DNA from: JBCBGF01 sp038526915
GTDB taxonomy: Bacteria; Pseudomonadota; Alphaproteobacteria; Rhodobacterales; Rhodobacteraceae
Direction of reading: 5' to 3'
Assembly (NCBI GenBank): GCA_038526915.1
Contig: JBCBGF010000008.1
Location: 1-64,000, forward strand
Length of the DNA stretch: 64,000 nt
Shown here: positions 26,518-34,666 of the stretch, piece after piece
Layout: each line of letters begins with the position of its first letter
Position numbering within the stretch: the first letter of the stretch is position 1
The notes under the pieces: generated by a model
Told to the model about the DNA's origin: nothing
Seen by the model: the letters and a program-made list of their open reading frames with translations, nothing else
Databases searched by the model: none
Made by a program: the position numbers and the translations under genes

Positions 26518-27051
26518 GTGTCATTTTTCATTGCCATGCTGAACCGGCGGGCAACGGCAAGTTATTGGTATCCCCAGACGATCATTAGTGAACGTAACGA
26601 GTTTCTCATCGTGTCTCGATTGGGTGGGGGGAACGAGTTTCTCAGTATCTCCGATGCCGGTGCGTGCACAGGGCTCGAAGTGCAGGCTCCGTCAAGGCTC
26701 TGTCCCGGCCTTGCAATGTGCGCGACGCTTGTCTCGCAGGGACCCGACGGGTCGGAGGTTTTCCTTGTGGAAGACGCTCCGCCCGAAGGGTGTGACGTGA
26801 AGGGTAACTTTGTGGGTGGTGACGGGTTTCTGATCCTCGATCAGAGATCCGACCGGCTGAGGCTGCACGGGTCCGCCCGGTTCAAACCGGGCCCAAGGAC
26901 CCGCGCAGCATCAGACCGGTGTCTGCTTTTGGGGGAAAACGAACCAGGGGCGGCTGTGCATTTCAGCGCAACCTACATTCCGTGGGAGGCAGAGCTTTTG
27001 CCCAGCGGATTTGGGCCTGTCGCCCCATTAGACGGGGATACAGAGCCATGA
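26518..27051 (+). CDS. Unrecognised protein, first ORF of the PAP2-subtilase unit
   Basis: 177 residues from a GTG at 26518, with AAAAGGAG 11 bases upstream. I recognise no family. The sequence is not low-complexity and has five Cys and many beta-favouring runs (EVFLVEDAPPEGCDVKGNF, GDGFLILDQRSDRLRLHGS). NEFL occurs twice, in RNEFLIVSRL and GNEFLSIS. It has no signal peptide or membrane span. Its stop overlaps an in-frame ATG (27048) of the regulator's frame. GC and codon use look less biased than in neighbours, and a strong nested hairpin (26869-26902) lies inside, so a non-coding leader is an alternative. Confidence 0.5.
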   Translation: MSFFIAMLNRRATASYWYPQTIISERNEFLIVSRLGGGNEFLSISDAGACTGLEVQAPSRLCPGLAMCATLVSQGPDGSEVFLVEDAPPEGCDVKGNFVGGDGFLILDQRSDRLRLHGSARFKPGPRTRAASDRCLLLGENEPGAAVHFSATYIPWEAELLPSGFGPVAPLDGDTEP

Positions 27052-27182
27052 ATGTGCTGGATAAAGGAACACGGCACACGTTTGGGTTTAGCGGTTCCCT
27101 TCCAAGGCGCAATGCGCATACTCTGGAGGCAGAGTGCTTGGTGTCGGCTGGTGGGAGCGATGGATTTGGCGGGGAAGGCCCG

Positions 27183-28856
27183 ATGGGAAAAATCGCATCA
27201 GGAGAACGGGACCTGCCCACCCTGACATTGGTCGGCAATTTCCGCCTCACTGATCCCGACGGCCGCGACATCCGCGTGCCCGAAAAAAAGGGGCGCGTCT
27301 TGCTGGCCATGCTCGCAACCGCACCCGATCAGCGCCGCTCGCGCGCCTGGCTCAAGGCGCGCCTCTGGGGCCGGTCGTTCGATGATCAGGCCAGCAACTC
27401 GCTCAGACAATCCCTCTACGCCCTGCGCCGCCATCTCGGTGCCTGGAGCGACGCAATCCAGGCCGATTACGAACACGTCTGGCTTGCCAACCTGCGCGTA
27501 GACATCGACCCCGGCAGCGACAGCCGGGTCGGATTTTTCGAAGACGCCCCGCGCCTCGATGAGTTCGGCGAAGACTGGCTGCGCGAGGAACGCCAGGCCT
27601 TTGAGGCCCGGATCGAGGATGACCGCAGCGCGATGGTGGACACCGGCCACCTGACCCCGGTATCGCCGGTGACCTTCGATGCGCCACCGTGCGTGTTGAT
27701 CGGGAACCCGGTGGTGGTGTCTGATGACAACTTGGCGAAAGTCGTGGCCGAGCGCGTCACCAACGGGATCGAGGCTACTTTCCGGCACAATGGCTTCATC
27801 GACACTTACGATCTGCGCGACATGGAGAGTAATCAGCTTGCCGGGCGTCATATCGACAGTGTTTTGAGGCCACCGGTTTTGGTTGAGGTCCGCGTCGCCC
27901 TTTTTGCGCGGGAGTTGCAGCTCACGATCCTCGCCAGGATTCCGGCGACGGGCAAAGTGATTTGGACCTCATCCATTGGTACAGACTGGGATACGGCAAT
28001 CGAGATCTCTTCGCAGACGGTGAATGAGTTCGTGATGGGTGCCGTCGACTCGATCGAGTCTGTTGTGATGCGGCAACCTGAAAACGCGTCCCGCCCAACT
28101 CTTTATGCCGCGGTCCACCAGCTTTTCGCGCTATCATTCGATGGTCTTGTAGACTCGAGCAACATCCTCAGCCAATTCGACGGCGAACAGTACTCCGCGA
28201 ACGCGCAAGCGTGGCGGGCCTTTGCCACAGGCCTGTTGCTTGGCGAAAACCACGACCCTCATGCCGATAAGATCGAAGAAGCGCATGCGACGATATCGAA
28301 AGCAATTGAAACCGAGCCATCAAACGCTGTCGTCTTGGCCATCGCGGGGCACCTTACCGGCTTTGTGCGTCGAGACTTCCGTCAAGCCAAAGAACTATTG
28401 ATTGAAAGCCGGCGCATACTTCCCAATCTCGCGTTTGGTTGGGATGCCTCAGCAATGAACGCAATTTACTGTGACGAACTGGAGCGCGCCCGAGAGTCAG
28501 CAGACATTGCGCGCAGGCTCGGTCGCTATAGTCCCTATCGGTTCTACTATGACAGTTCATCAGCGATCGCATCGACCCTATTGGGTGACCACGAACAAGC
28601 CATCCATTTGGGCGAACAGGTGCTGGCCAAAAGGCCGGGCTTCCTTCCTGCGATGCGCCATCTCGTTGCCAGCTACGCGCTGACAGGACGAAATGAGGAC
28701 GCAATATCACTCTATCGCCGCTTGCGGGTGCTCGATCCCGCGTTCGGTACGGAAGAAATGCTAGCGCCCGGATATGTGCTTCCGGCAAAGCGCAGTTTGA
28801 GTGTCATCACAGACGGACTGAAGAAGATCGACTTATTAGAGTTCAGGCCCGACTAG
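27183..28856 (+). CDS. Winged-helix (SARP/HilA-like) transcriptional regulator with TPR C-terminus
   Basis: 557 residues from ATG 27183, which has GGGGAAGG just upstream; an in-frame ATG at 27048 would add 45 low-complexity residues and overlap the previous stop. The N-terminus (about 10-95) looks like an OmpR/SARP winged helix: LTLVGNFRLTDPDGRDIRVP then GRVLLAMLA and NSLRQSLYALRRHLG. A middle domain begins near CVLIGNPVVVSDDNLAK. The last 200 residues are helical TPR-like repeats (AHATISKAIETEPSNAVVLA, AKELLIESRRILPNLAFGWD, HLGEQVLAKRPGFLPAMRHL). No receiver or kinase domain is present. Likely controls the fusion gene 32 bp downstream. Confidence 0.8.
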   Translation: MGKIASGERDLPTLTLVGNFRLTDPDGRDIRVPEKKGRVLLAMLATAPDQRRSRAWLKARLWGRSFDDQASNSLRQSLYALRRHLGAWSDAIQADYEHVWLANLRVDIDPGSDSRVGFFEDAPRLDEFGEDWLREERQAFEARIEDDRSAMVDTGHLTPVSPVTFDAPPCVLIGNPVVVSDDNLAKVVAERVTNGIEATFRHNGFIDTYDLRDMESNQLAGRHIDSVLRPPVLVEVRVALFARELQLTILARIPATGKVIWTSSIGTDWDTAIEISSQTVNEFVMGAVDSIESVVMRQPENASRPTLYAAVHQLFALSFDGLVDSSNILSQFDGEQYSANAQAWRAFATGLLLGENHDPHADKIEEAHATISKAIETEPSNAVVLAIAGHLTGFVRRDFRQAKELLIESRRILPNLAFGWDASAMNAIYCDELERARESADIARRLGRYSPYRFYYDSSSAIASTLLGDHEQAIHLGEQVLAKRPGFLPAMRHLVASYALTGRNEDAISLYRRLRVLDPAFGTEEMLAPGYVLPAKRSLSVITDGLKKIDLLEFRPD

Positions 28857-28888
28857 AAACAAAGACATAGGGACATAAGGATTTCGGA

Positions 28889-30985
28889 ATGACCAAAACA
28901 AAGACAAAGACGAAGACCAAAACGAAAACAAAGACGAAGACCAAAACAAAGACCAAGACAAAAACCAAAACGAAATCACTCGTCTCTTTCGCTAGTGCCT
29001 GGACTGTACGCGATGATGTCTATCGCAGGGCGCTTTACGAAGGTCTGGACTCAATAATTGAGACGCTTGACGCAAGCCAAGTGCCACTACCGCCCCAGTA
29101 CGATGGCGACCTAGTTCGAGAAGAACTGCAAGACCTGCTGAATAAGCAGGATGATCCAGAGCGAGATCTTAGACAGGACCAGATTGTCGATGAAATCGAC
29201 GACATCATTTCGCCATTCCTCGAGATCTTCGGCGACGCAGCCGGTGCGCCGGTAAGCCTGATCCGACTGCTTGTGATGTTGCAAGAAGCAGGGCTGGCAC
29301 TCGCCTCGCACTACAAAGACAAATACGAACGGCCCCGGCCCCACCTGATGGACCACAGCATCAACCCCTCCATCACCGTCCCCAACCACGACGCTTACCC
29401 CAGCGGCCACGCGACCCAGGCCGCTCTCATCGCACATGGGATGGCCGAGGTCTTTGCCTACGACCCTGGCATCGTGGCCGAGGCATTCGATGTCGCAAAC
29501 CGGATCAGCGAAAACCGCGAATGGGCGGGCGTTCACTATGCCTCCGACGGAACCGCGGGACGGGCCATCGCCCAGGCCGCCTTCACCAGCCTGCGCGCGG
29601 TCTATGACGAGCTGTTCGTCAACGCGATCGAGGATGTGCAATCCTACGACAAAGGCCCCTCGCCCTATCTGGGCAACGGCAAGACGATGGACCGGCGGCC
29701 AGAGCCCGCCCCCCGCAATCCGCTGGAGCAATGGTCACTGGCGCGTCTGGGCATCGGCAAGGCCGGTGCGCCTCTCACCAAGGGCGGCAAGGGCGTCACC
29801 ATCGGGCTGGTGGACGGTGCGGTCGACGTCACGCACCCGACTTTCGACAGGGGCAAGGATCACGCGATCAGCAGCCGCCTTGCCAACACCACAAGCCCCG
29901 ATGTCTGGTCGAAATCGAAGGCCGTGATCAACGCGGACTATCCCGTCGCCCAGGACGGGCGCATGGCGTTCTCATCCAAGGGCGGCGGACATGGCACGGC
30001 CATGGGCGGCCTGATCGCGGGCACACCCGAAAAGGGCGTTTGCGAGATCTGGGGCACCGCGCCCGAGGCACAACTGATCCCAGCCCGCGTGGCCACCAGG
30101 CTGTCAGACACCCACGACAACCGTTTGGCGGTGGCGGACGCGATCATCTCAATGGCGTTTGGCCCGTCGAAATGCGAAGCGATCCTGGTGGGTCCACCCT
30201 TCGTGCGGCCCTCAGATGACAGCTATCCCACGAACTGGGACGAAGCTGTTGATCTCAGCGCGTTCGATGGCCCCTGCGATCCGCTCACGCTCGCGATCTG
30301 GCTGGCTAGCACCAAGGTGCCGGTCCTGATCCCATCGGGCAACGATGGCACCAGCAGCATCAGCTATCCCGGCGCGTGGGACGACTATGCCGCCGTCAAG
30401 ACAACGCTGGAGGATGGCGACGGGCGCAAAGCCGTGGACGCAATGATGACCCGGCCGGGATTGGCCGCTGCCGCCAAGGCGCTCGACACCCTGGTGACGC
30501 CGGACGCAGGCCATGGCAAAGACCCGTTTGTCGGAACGGGGATCATCGTGGTGGGGTCGGCCAAGCTGTCGGACCCCGAGAAGAAGGGATCGGCCCTGAT
30601 ACCCGCCAACTACAGCCAGTCGGGCCCTGGGCTGTGCTTCCTGTGCCCCAGCGACCGCGACGAGGATCCAGGCGCCAAGCCCGATCCGAAAGCGGGCCTG
30701 AAGTTCAACTACATCCCGGCCCCCGACATCCTCGGCCACGGCGGCTATGCCGAAGACCCCGCCAACCTCGCCTCACACCAGGGCGCGAATTACGGGTTTG
30801 GCGGCACGTCGGCTGCAACGGCGCAATCGGCGGGCGTCATCGCGCGAATGATCGAGGCGCGAAAGGCCAAGGGTTTGAAAGTGGATGGCCCGTCGATCCG
30901 GGATGCGATCGTCACGTCGATGGGGCCGAAATATTCGACCGAAAAGGGTTATGGCATTCTGACCGTGAAAGCGGTGATGCCCTAG
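28889..30985 (+). CDS. (Thr-Lys)14 - PAP2/haloperoxidase-like domain - subtilisin-like (S8) protease fusion
   Basis: 698 residues. Residues 2-29 are fourteen TK dipeptides. Residues about 110-240 carry all three PAP2/vanadium-haloperoxidase motifs: K143-x6-R150-P151, PSGH 171-174, and R210-x5-H216-x3-D220 (Asn replaces the usual Ser before Arg). No membrane helices are seen, so this resembles soluble haloperoxidase/phosphatase types. Residues about 300-698 form an S8 protease: Asp309 in GLVDGAVDVTHP, His368 in GGHGTAMGG, oxyanion Asn485 in PSGNDG, Ser641 in GGTSAATAQ. The VDGAVD form of the Asp motif recalls PatA-type subtilases. No signal peptide. Ribosome site AAGGA; co-transcribed with the regulator. 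Function of the combination is unknown to me. Confidence 0.88.
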   Translation: MTKTKTKTKTKTKTKTKTKTKTKTKTKTKSLVSFASAWTVRDDVYRRALYEGLDSIIETLDASQVPLPPQYDGDLVREELQDLLNKQDDPERDLRQDQIVDEIDDIISPFLEIFGDAAGAPVSLIRLLVMLQEAGLALASHYKDKYERPRPHLMDHSINPSITVPNHDAYPSGHATQAALIAHGMAEVFAYDPGIVAEAFDVANRISENREWAGVHYASDGTAGRAIAQAAFTSLRAVYDELFVNAIEDVQSYDKGPSPYLGNGKTMDRRPEPAPRNPLEQWSLARLGIGKAGAPLTKGGKGVTIGLVDGAVDVTHPTFDRGKDHAISSRLANTTSPDVWSKSKAVINADYPVAQDGRMAFSSKGGGHGTAMGGLIAGTPEKGVCEIWGTAPEAQLIPARVATRLSDTHDNRLAVADAIISMAFGPSKCEAILVGPPFVRPSDDSYPTNWDEAVDLSAFDGPCDPLTLAIWLASTKVPVLIPSGNDGTSSISYPGAWDDYAAVKTTLEDGDGRKAVDAMMTRPGLAAAAKALDTLVTPDAGHGKDPFVGTGIIVVGSAKLSDPEKKGSALIPANYSQSGPGLCFLCPSDRDEDPGAKPDPKAGLKFNYIPAPDILGHGGYAEDPANLASHQGANYGFGGTSAATAQSAGVIARMIEARKAKGLKVDGPSIRDAIVTSMGPKYSTEKGYGILTVKAVMP
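28892..28975 (+). repeat. 14 x 6-bp coding repeat (Thr-Lys)
   Basis: Fourteen ACN-AAR units encode the N-terminal TK tract. Third positions vary freely (ACA, ACC, ACG; AAA, AAG) while amino acids never change, so the peptide repeat seems kept by selection and not just by recent slippage. Any loss or gain of units stays in frame. Confidence 0.9.
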
Positions 30986-31000
30986 CACCCAACGTCCATG

Positions 31001-31035
31001 CGCCGCCCTCAGGTCCAGCCTGAGCGCGGCGTTTT
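31001..31035 (+). terminator. Rho-independent terminator after the PAP2-subtilase gene
   Basis: A 13-bp stem with one mismatch, CGCCGCCCTCAGG (31001-31013) and CCTGAGCGCGGCG (31019-31031), loop TCCAG, followed by TTTT. It sits 15 bases after the stop and before the convergent DUF4399 gene. Confidence 0.85.
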
Positions 31036-31042
31036 CAATGCC

Positions 31043-31486
31043 TTAGTCCACAGTGATCGTAATCACCTCTGACACGACCGGCGGATCGTGGGGGATGTGG
31101 TTGGCGTCGGCAAAGACCAGTTGCAGCGTGTGCTCTCCGGACGGCAGGTCCAGCGTGACCTGTGTCTGACCGCCGCCGAAATGCATATGCATGCTGTCGC
31201 TCGGCAACCCTTCTTTGAACTCCCGCTCGCCAAACTCATTCTCGCCCAGGGCTGGGCGGTTGAGCAGCAGATGGTGGTGGCCGGTGTTCTCGACCTCGGT
31301 CCCGGCAGGGGCGACGCCCATGCCCGACAGTCCGAAGACCACCGTGACGGGCGAGCTGACAGTTGCGCCGTCCTCGAGGTTCGCGAAGTACACGTTGGCG
31401 CCCTCAGGCGACGGTGTCATCTGGGCGAACCCTGGTGTGGAAATCATGGTGGCGGCAGCGATTGCCGCAAGCATGCGTTTGTTCAT
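31043..31486 (-). CDS. DUF4399 periplasmic protein
   Basis: 147 residues. N-terminal signal peptide ending near TPGFAQ. The body matches DUF4399: VYFANLEDGATVSSPVTVVFGLSGM, then TGHHHLLLN with a His cluster, MHFGGGQTQVTLDLPSGEHTLQLVFAD, and HIPHDPPVVSEVITI. It looks like an Ig-like beta sandwich; the His residues could bind metal, but no function is established. Single gene, convergent with the preceding unit. Confidence 0.88.
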   Translation of the reverse strand: MNKRMLAAIAAATMISTPGFAQMTPSPEGANVYFANLEDGATVSSPVTVVFGLSGMGVAPAGTEVENTGHHHLLLNRPALGENEFGEREFKEGLPSDSMHMHFGGGQTQVTLDLPSGEHTLQLVFADANHIPHDPPVVSEVITITVD

Positions 31487-31637
31487 GGTGAGCCTCCTCC
31501 CAACTCAACAGCACCGATGGGTGCCAGATGGGTAAAGGGTGTGGCATATCGTGAAGCAATCAAGTCTCTTTCACGGAAACCCGACACGGCAGCGCCGCAC
31601 TGAACGGGTCGCGGGCATCAAAGTGAGCACCAAGCGC

Positions 31638-32420
31638 ATGGCGAAAAACGGTATAAAATCCTACGTGATCTGCACGTCGCCCCGCAGTGGCAGCACAATG
31701 CTGTGCGAACTGCTCGCGGCCACAGGCATCGCCGGGGTGCCGAACTCACATTTTCACAAACCGTCAATCGATGCCTGGTTGAAGACATATCGATTGGACC
31801 GCACCACCTTTGCGACGCGGGAGGAGGCTTTAAAGGCCATCTTTGCCGCCGCAAAGCGGCGCGGGTCAGGCGACACCGCCGTCTTTGGCCTGCGTCTCCA
31901 GCATGACAGCCTATCGTTCTTCCTTGACCAGCTCCAAGTGCTGCACCCATCGCGTCACAGCGATCAAGAGCGCTTTGACGCGGAATTTGGCCCGACATTG
32001 TTTCTCTATCTCAAGCGCGACGATCCCCTTGACCAAGCGATATCGCGGCTTCTGGCCGAGCAAACGGGGCTTTGGCACCGAAAGGCAGACGGGACCGACC
32101 TGGAGCGAACCAGCCCAACCCGACCGCCTAGATATGACTTTGCGACGCTCAACCACTACCGACAGATTGCCGTCGCGCAGAATGCGCGGTGGTGCCAATG
32201 GTTTGACGACCAAGCAATCGCCCCTTTGACGCTTACCTACGACCAACTCGCGCAGCACCCGAATACGGTGGTGTCCGAGGTTTTGACGCACCTAGGTCTG
32301 AACGGTGCACGTGCTGCATCGATTGAACACCAGACCGCCAAGCTTGCTAATGAAACCAACCGAGCGTGGCGCGACCGTTTCGAACGGGACGCGAAAGCAG
32401 GACAAGCCAGCCAGCACTAG
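31638..32420 (+). CDS. Stf0-type sulfotransferase family protein
   Basis: About 260 residues. The 5'-phosphosulfate loop ICTSPRSGSTMLCELLAATG at the N-terminus is the PAPS-binding motif; LYLKRDDPLDQAISRL fits the 3'-phosphate site, and LTYDQLAQHP and NRAWRDRFERD are typical of the Stf0 family named for mycobacterial trehalose sulfotransferase. The acceptor is unknown. ATG 31638 places the loop at the N-terminus; GTG 31623 and an upstream start at 31539 are possible. No strong ribosome site is seen. Confidence 0.82.
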   Translation: MAKNGIKSYVICTSPRSGSTMLCELLAATGIAGVPNSHFHKPSIDAWLKTYRLDRTTFATREEALKAIFAAAKRRGSGDTAVFGLRLQHDSLSFFLDQLQVLHPSRHSDQERFDAEFGPTLFLYLKRDDPLDQAISRLLAEQTGLWHRKADGTDLERTSPTRPPRYDFATLNHYRQIAVAQNARWCQWFDDQAIAPLTLTYDQLAQHPNTVVSEVLTHLGLNGARAASIEHQTAKLANETNRAWRDRFERDAKAGQASQH

Positions 32421-32445
32421 GCCCGGTAGCCGCTTCGAGAAAAAC

Positions 32446-32530
32446 TGGTGCGGGTGGAGGGACTTGAACCCCCACGCCTTGCGGCGCCAGAACCTAAATC
32501 TGGTGCGTCTACCAATTCCGCCACACCCGC
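32446..32530 (-). tRNA. tRNA-Leu (anticodon TAG)
   Basis: 85 bases with encoded CCA (32446-32448 on the complement). Acceptor GCGGGTG pairs with CACCCGC, discriminator A. A long variable arm (GGCGCCGCAAGGCGT region) marks a class II tRNA. The anticodon stem-loop CCAGA-TTTAGGT-TCTGG gives TAG, reading CUA/CUG. Confidence 0.97.
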
Positions 32531-32656
32531 GATCCGCGCGGCTCATAGCAAACATGCAACGGGTATGCGAGGGAAAAGCCATCTTGATTCACAAACCATC
32601 TCGGACAGCCTAAATTCTGGCGAGTGCCAAGAACTTCGTTGGAGGCTTGCGGGCGC

Positions 32657-33724
32657 GTGGCGGACTATTCGATCTGGGTGCTGGAAGAGGGCAACATCAC
32701 CGTCGGTGGTGGCCAGCAGCTTGATGGGATCACGCAAGGCGACGGCTCGCACCTGCTGAACCAGACGATCCGCCTGAACAATTTCAACTATCTCGAAGTG
32801 GCGATCCGCGATGGCGGGTCGGACACCACGTTTGACGACCAAGACGGAAATCAACGCCTCGATGGCGGCCAGACCATCGACGGCGTGTTTTATGGCGACG
32901 GCACGCAGGTTGAGGCGGAATATACGCTGACGCTCGAAGACCCCGATACGCTTGAGCAATTCACCGCGATTGCCTTCAACGTCCGAAACTCTTCACCGAC
33001 CTTTGCGACGATCGAGGGGCTGAGCTTCATCGGTAGCCAGGGCGGCTTTCCCCCGATCGGCAAAGACCTGCGGGTGATCGGCACCGATGAGGGGCCGGGT
33101 GCCTTTGGCAACCCCGCGCTGCCGTCGTCCAGCTATGCCTTCCCGATCTGCTTTACGCCCGGCACGCAGATCCTGACGGCTGTGGGCCCGCACCCGGTCG
33201 AGGATTTGCGGGTGGGCGACCGGGTCGTGACGCGGGATCACGGATTGCAACCGATCCGGTGGATTGGGCAGACCCGCGTGTCGCACGCGCAGTTGTGCGC
33301 TAGACCTGAGTTCCGACCCGTTGAAATTGCCGCCGATGCCCTTGGACCTGGCCAGCCAGAGCGCGCGATGTGCGTGTCGCAGCAGCACCGGCTTCTGATC
33401 GCAGGCTGGCGGGCTGAGCTTTTGACGGGCCAGCATGAGGTTTTGGTGCCTGCGGTCCACCTGGTCGATGGCAACGGTGTCCGGCTGTGCCGGGCGGAGG
33501 GTCCTGTGACCTATCTCCATCTGATGTTTGACCGCCACGAAGTGATCACCGCCGACGGATTGCTTACCGAAAGCTTTTACCCCGGCGCGCAAAGCGTTGG
33601 GGTGTTGGACGAAAACACCCGAGATGAGTTGTTTGCGCTGTTCCCCGAACTCGCGCGCGGGCAGCGTTGGTCGGGGGCGCGCACGGGCCTGCGCGCGTGG
33701 GAAAGCGCAGTGCTTGCGGCCTAA
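32657..33724 (+). CDS. Hint-domain protein
   Basis: 355 residues. The N-terminal ~175 residues have a beta-rich repeat region (ITVGGGQQLDGITQGDGSHL, QRLDGGQTIDGVFYGDGTQV). From CFTPGTQILTAVG begins a Hint (hedgehog/intein) domain with VEDLRVGDRVVTRDHGLQPIRWIG and, later, a conserved SQQHRLLI segment. Such proteins are common in Rhodobacterales; autocatalytic cleavage is possible because the Cys and the His of QQHR are present, but it has not been shown for this subfamily. GTG 32657 is chosen because GGAGG lies 11 bases upstream; another GTG at 32624 has none. Confidence 0.87.
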   Translation: MADYSIWVLEEGNITVGGGQQLDGITQGDGSHLLNQTIRLNNFNYLEVAIRDGGSDTTFDDQDGNQRLDGGQTIDGVFYGDGTQVEAEYTLTLEDPDTLEQFTAIAFNVRNSSPTFATIEGLSFIGSQGGFPPIGKDLRVIGTDEGPGAFGNPALPSSSYAFPICFTPGTQILTAVGPHPVEDLRVGDRVVTRDHGLQPIRWIGQTRVSHAQLCARPEFRPVEIAADALGPGQPERAMCVSQQHRLLIAGWRAELLTGQHEVLVPAVHLVDGNGVRLCRAEGPVTYLHLMFDRHEVITADGLLTESFYPGAQSVGVLDENTRDELFALFPELARGQRWSGARTGLRAWESAVLAA

Positions 33725-33742
33725 GTCGTGCGGGCTCGCGCA

Positions 33743-34624
33743 TCAGATGCCCAGCTTGCGGAAGACCGCCGGCAGGGTCTCTGGCAGATCCTCGGCAATG
33801 AGACCCGGCCCGAACGCCAGTGCGCATTCCACATGCAACCAGGCTGCCGTTTCCGCCGCCTGCATCGGCTCAAACCCGCGCGCAAGCAGGCCTGTGATGA
33901 ACCCCGCCAGCACGTCGCCCGATCCGGCGGTGGCGAGCCAGGGGGCCGCGCGGTCGTAATGGGCGGAGTTGATGGCGGCGCGGCCCGTCGGATCGGCGAT
34001 CACGGTGTCGGGGCCTTTGTGGAGGACGGTGCAGCCCGCGCGGGCCGCAGCCTCGCGCGTGGCGTCGACCTTGGAATAGGCGGGGCCTGTTTCGGCTGGC
34101 GCGGCGATCTTGGCGGCGATGTCGGGGAAGAGGCGCGCGAACTCGCCAGCGTGGGGGGTGAGGACGCATTTCGCGTGGAGTTGGTCGAACAGGACCTGCG
34201 GATCATCGGCGAAGGAGGTGAGCGCATCGGCATCGAGCGCGGTGGCGCGTCTCTCTGCCAGAACGGTTGAGACGAGCGCCCGCGTCCCCTCCCCCAGACC
34301 GAGGCCCGGCCCGAGGCAGAGGGCGTTCAGGCGGTCGTCTTCCAGGACGCGGCCCAGCGCATCGGCATCAGCCACCGCCCGGCACATGATCGCATCAAGC
34401 CGCGCGGCAGTCTCGGGCAGCGCCTCGGGCGGGCAGCCGACGGTGACGAGCCCTGCGCCGATCCGAAGGGCGCCCCGGGCGGCGAGCCGCGCCGCGCCGC
34501 CTTTTCCGGGACCGCCGGAGAGGATGAGGGCGTCGCCGTGGGTGTATTTGTGGCTGTCGGCCTGTTTCAGAAGCCTCTCGCGCCGACTGGCGGTCATCTC
34601 AATCACTTTCGCCAACCGGTACAT
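33743..34624 (-). CDS. nnrD: ADP/ATP-dependent (S)-NAD(P)H-hydrate dehydratase domain, stand-alone ORF
   Basis: 293 residues. Repairs NAD(P)HX hydrates. Signature pieces are the entry HKYTHGDALILSGGPGKGGAA, LCLGPGLGLGEG, LDADAL, LTPHAGEFARLF, HKGPDTVIADP and TAGSGDVLAGFITGL with the catalytic Asp. In most bacteria this is the C-terminal half of a bifunctional Nnr; here it is a separate ORF starting 42 bp after the stop of the epimerase part and in the same frame. It has its own GGGAAGG ribosome site upstream of ATG 34624. Very high GC, unlike the preceding half. Confidence 0.9.
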   Translation of the reverse strand: MYRLAKVIEMTASRRERLLKQADSHKYTHGDALILSGGPGKGGAARLAARGALRIGAGLVTVGCPPEALPETAARLDAIMCRAVADADALGRVLEDDRLNALCLGPGLGLGEGTRALVSTVLAERRATALDADALTSFADDPQVLFDQLHAKCVLTPHAGEFARLFPDIAAKIAAPAETGPAYSKVDATREAAARAGCTVLHKGPDTVIADPTGRAAINSAHYDRAAPWLATAGSGDVLAGFITGLLARGFEPMQAAETAAWLHVECALAFGPGLIAEDLPETLPAVFRKLGI

Positions 34625-34666
34625 CGATTTACCTTCCCAGAACTCTCGTCACGAAGTCAGCCTTGG

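Noticed and set aside
34625..34666. Sequencing frameshift joining nnrE and nnrD
   Set aside because: The two ORFs are in the same frame and separated by two stop codons, so a single indel would not restore a fusion.
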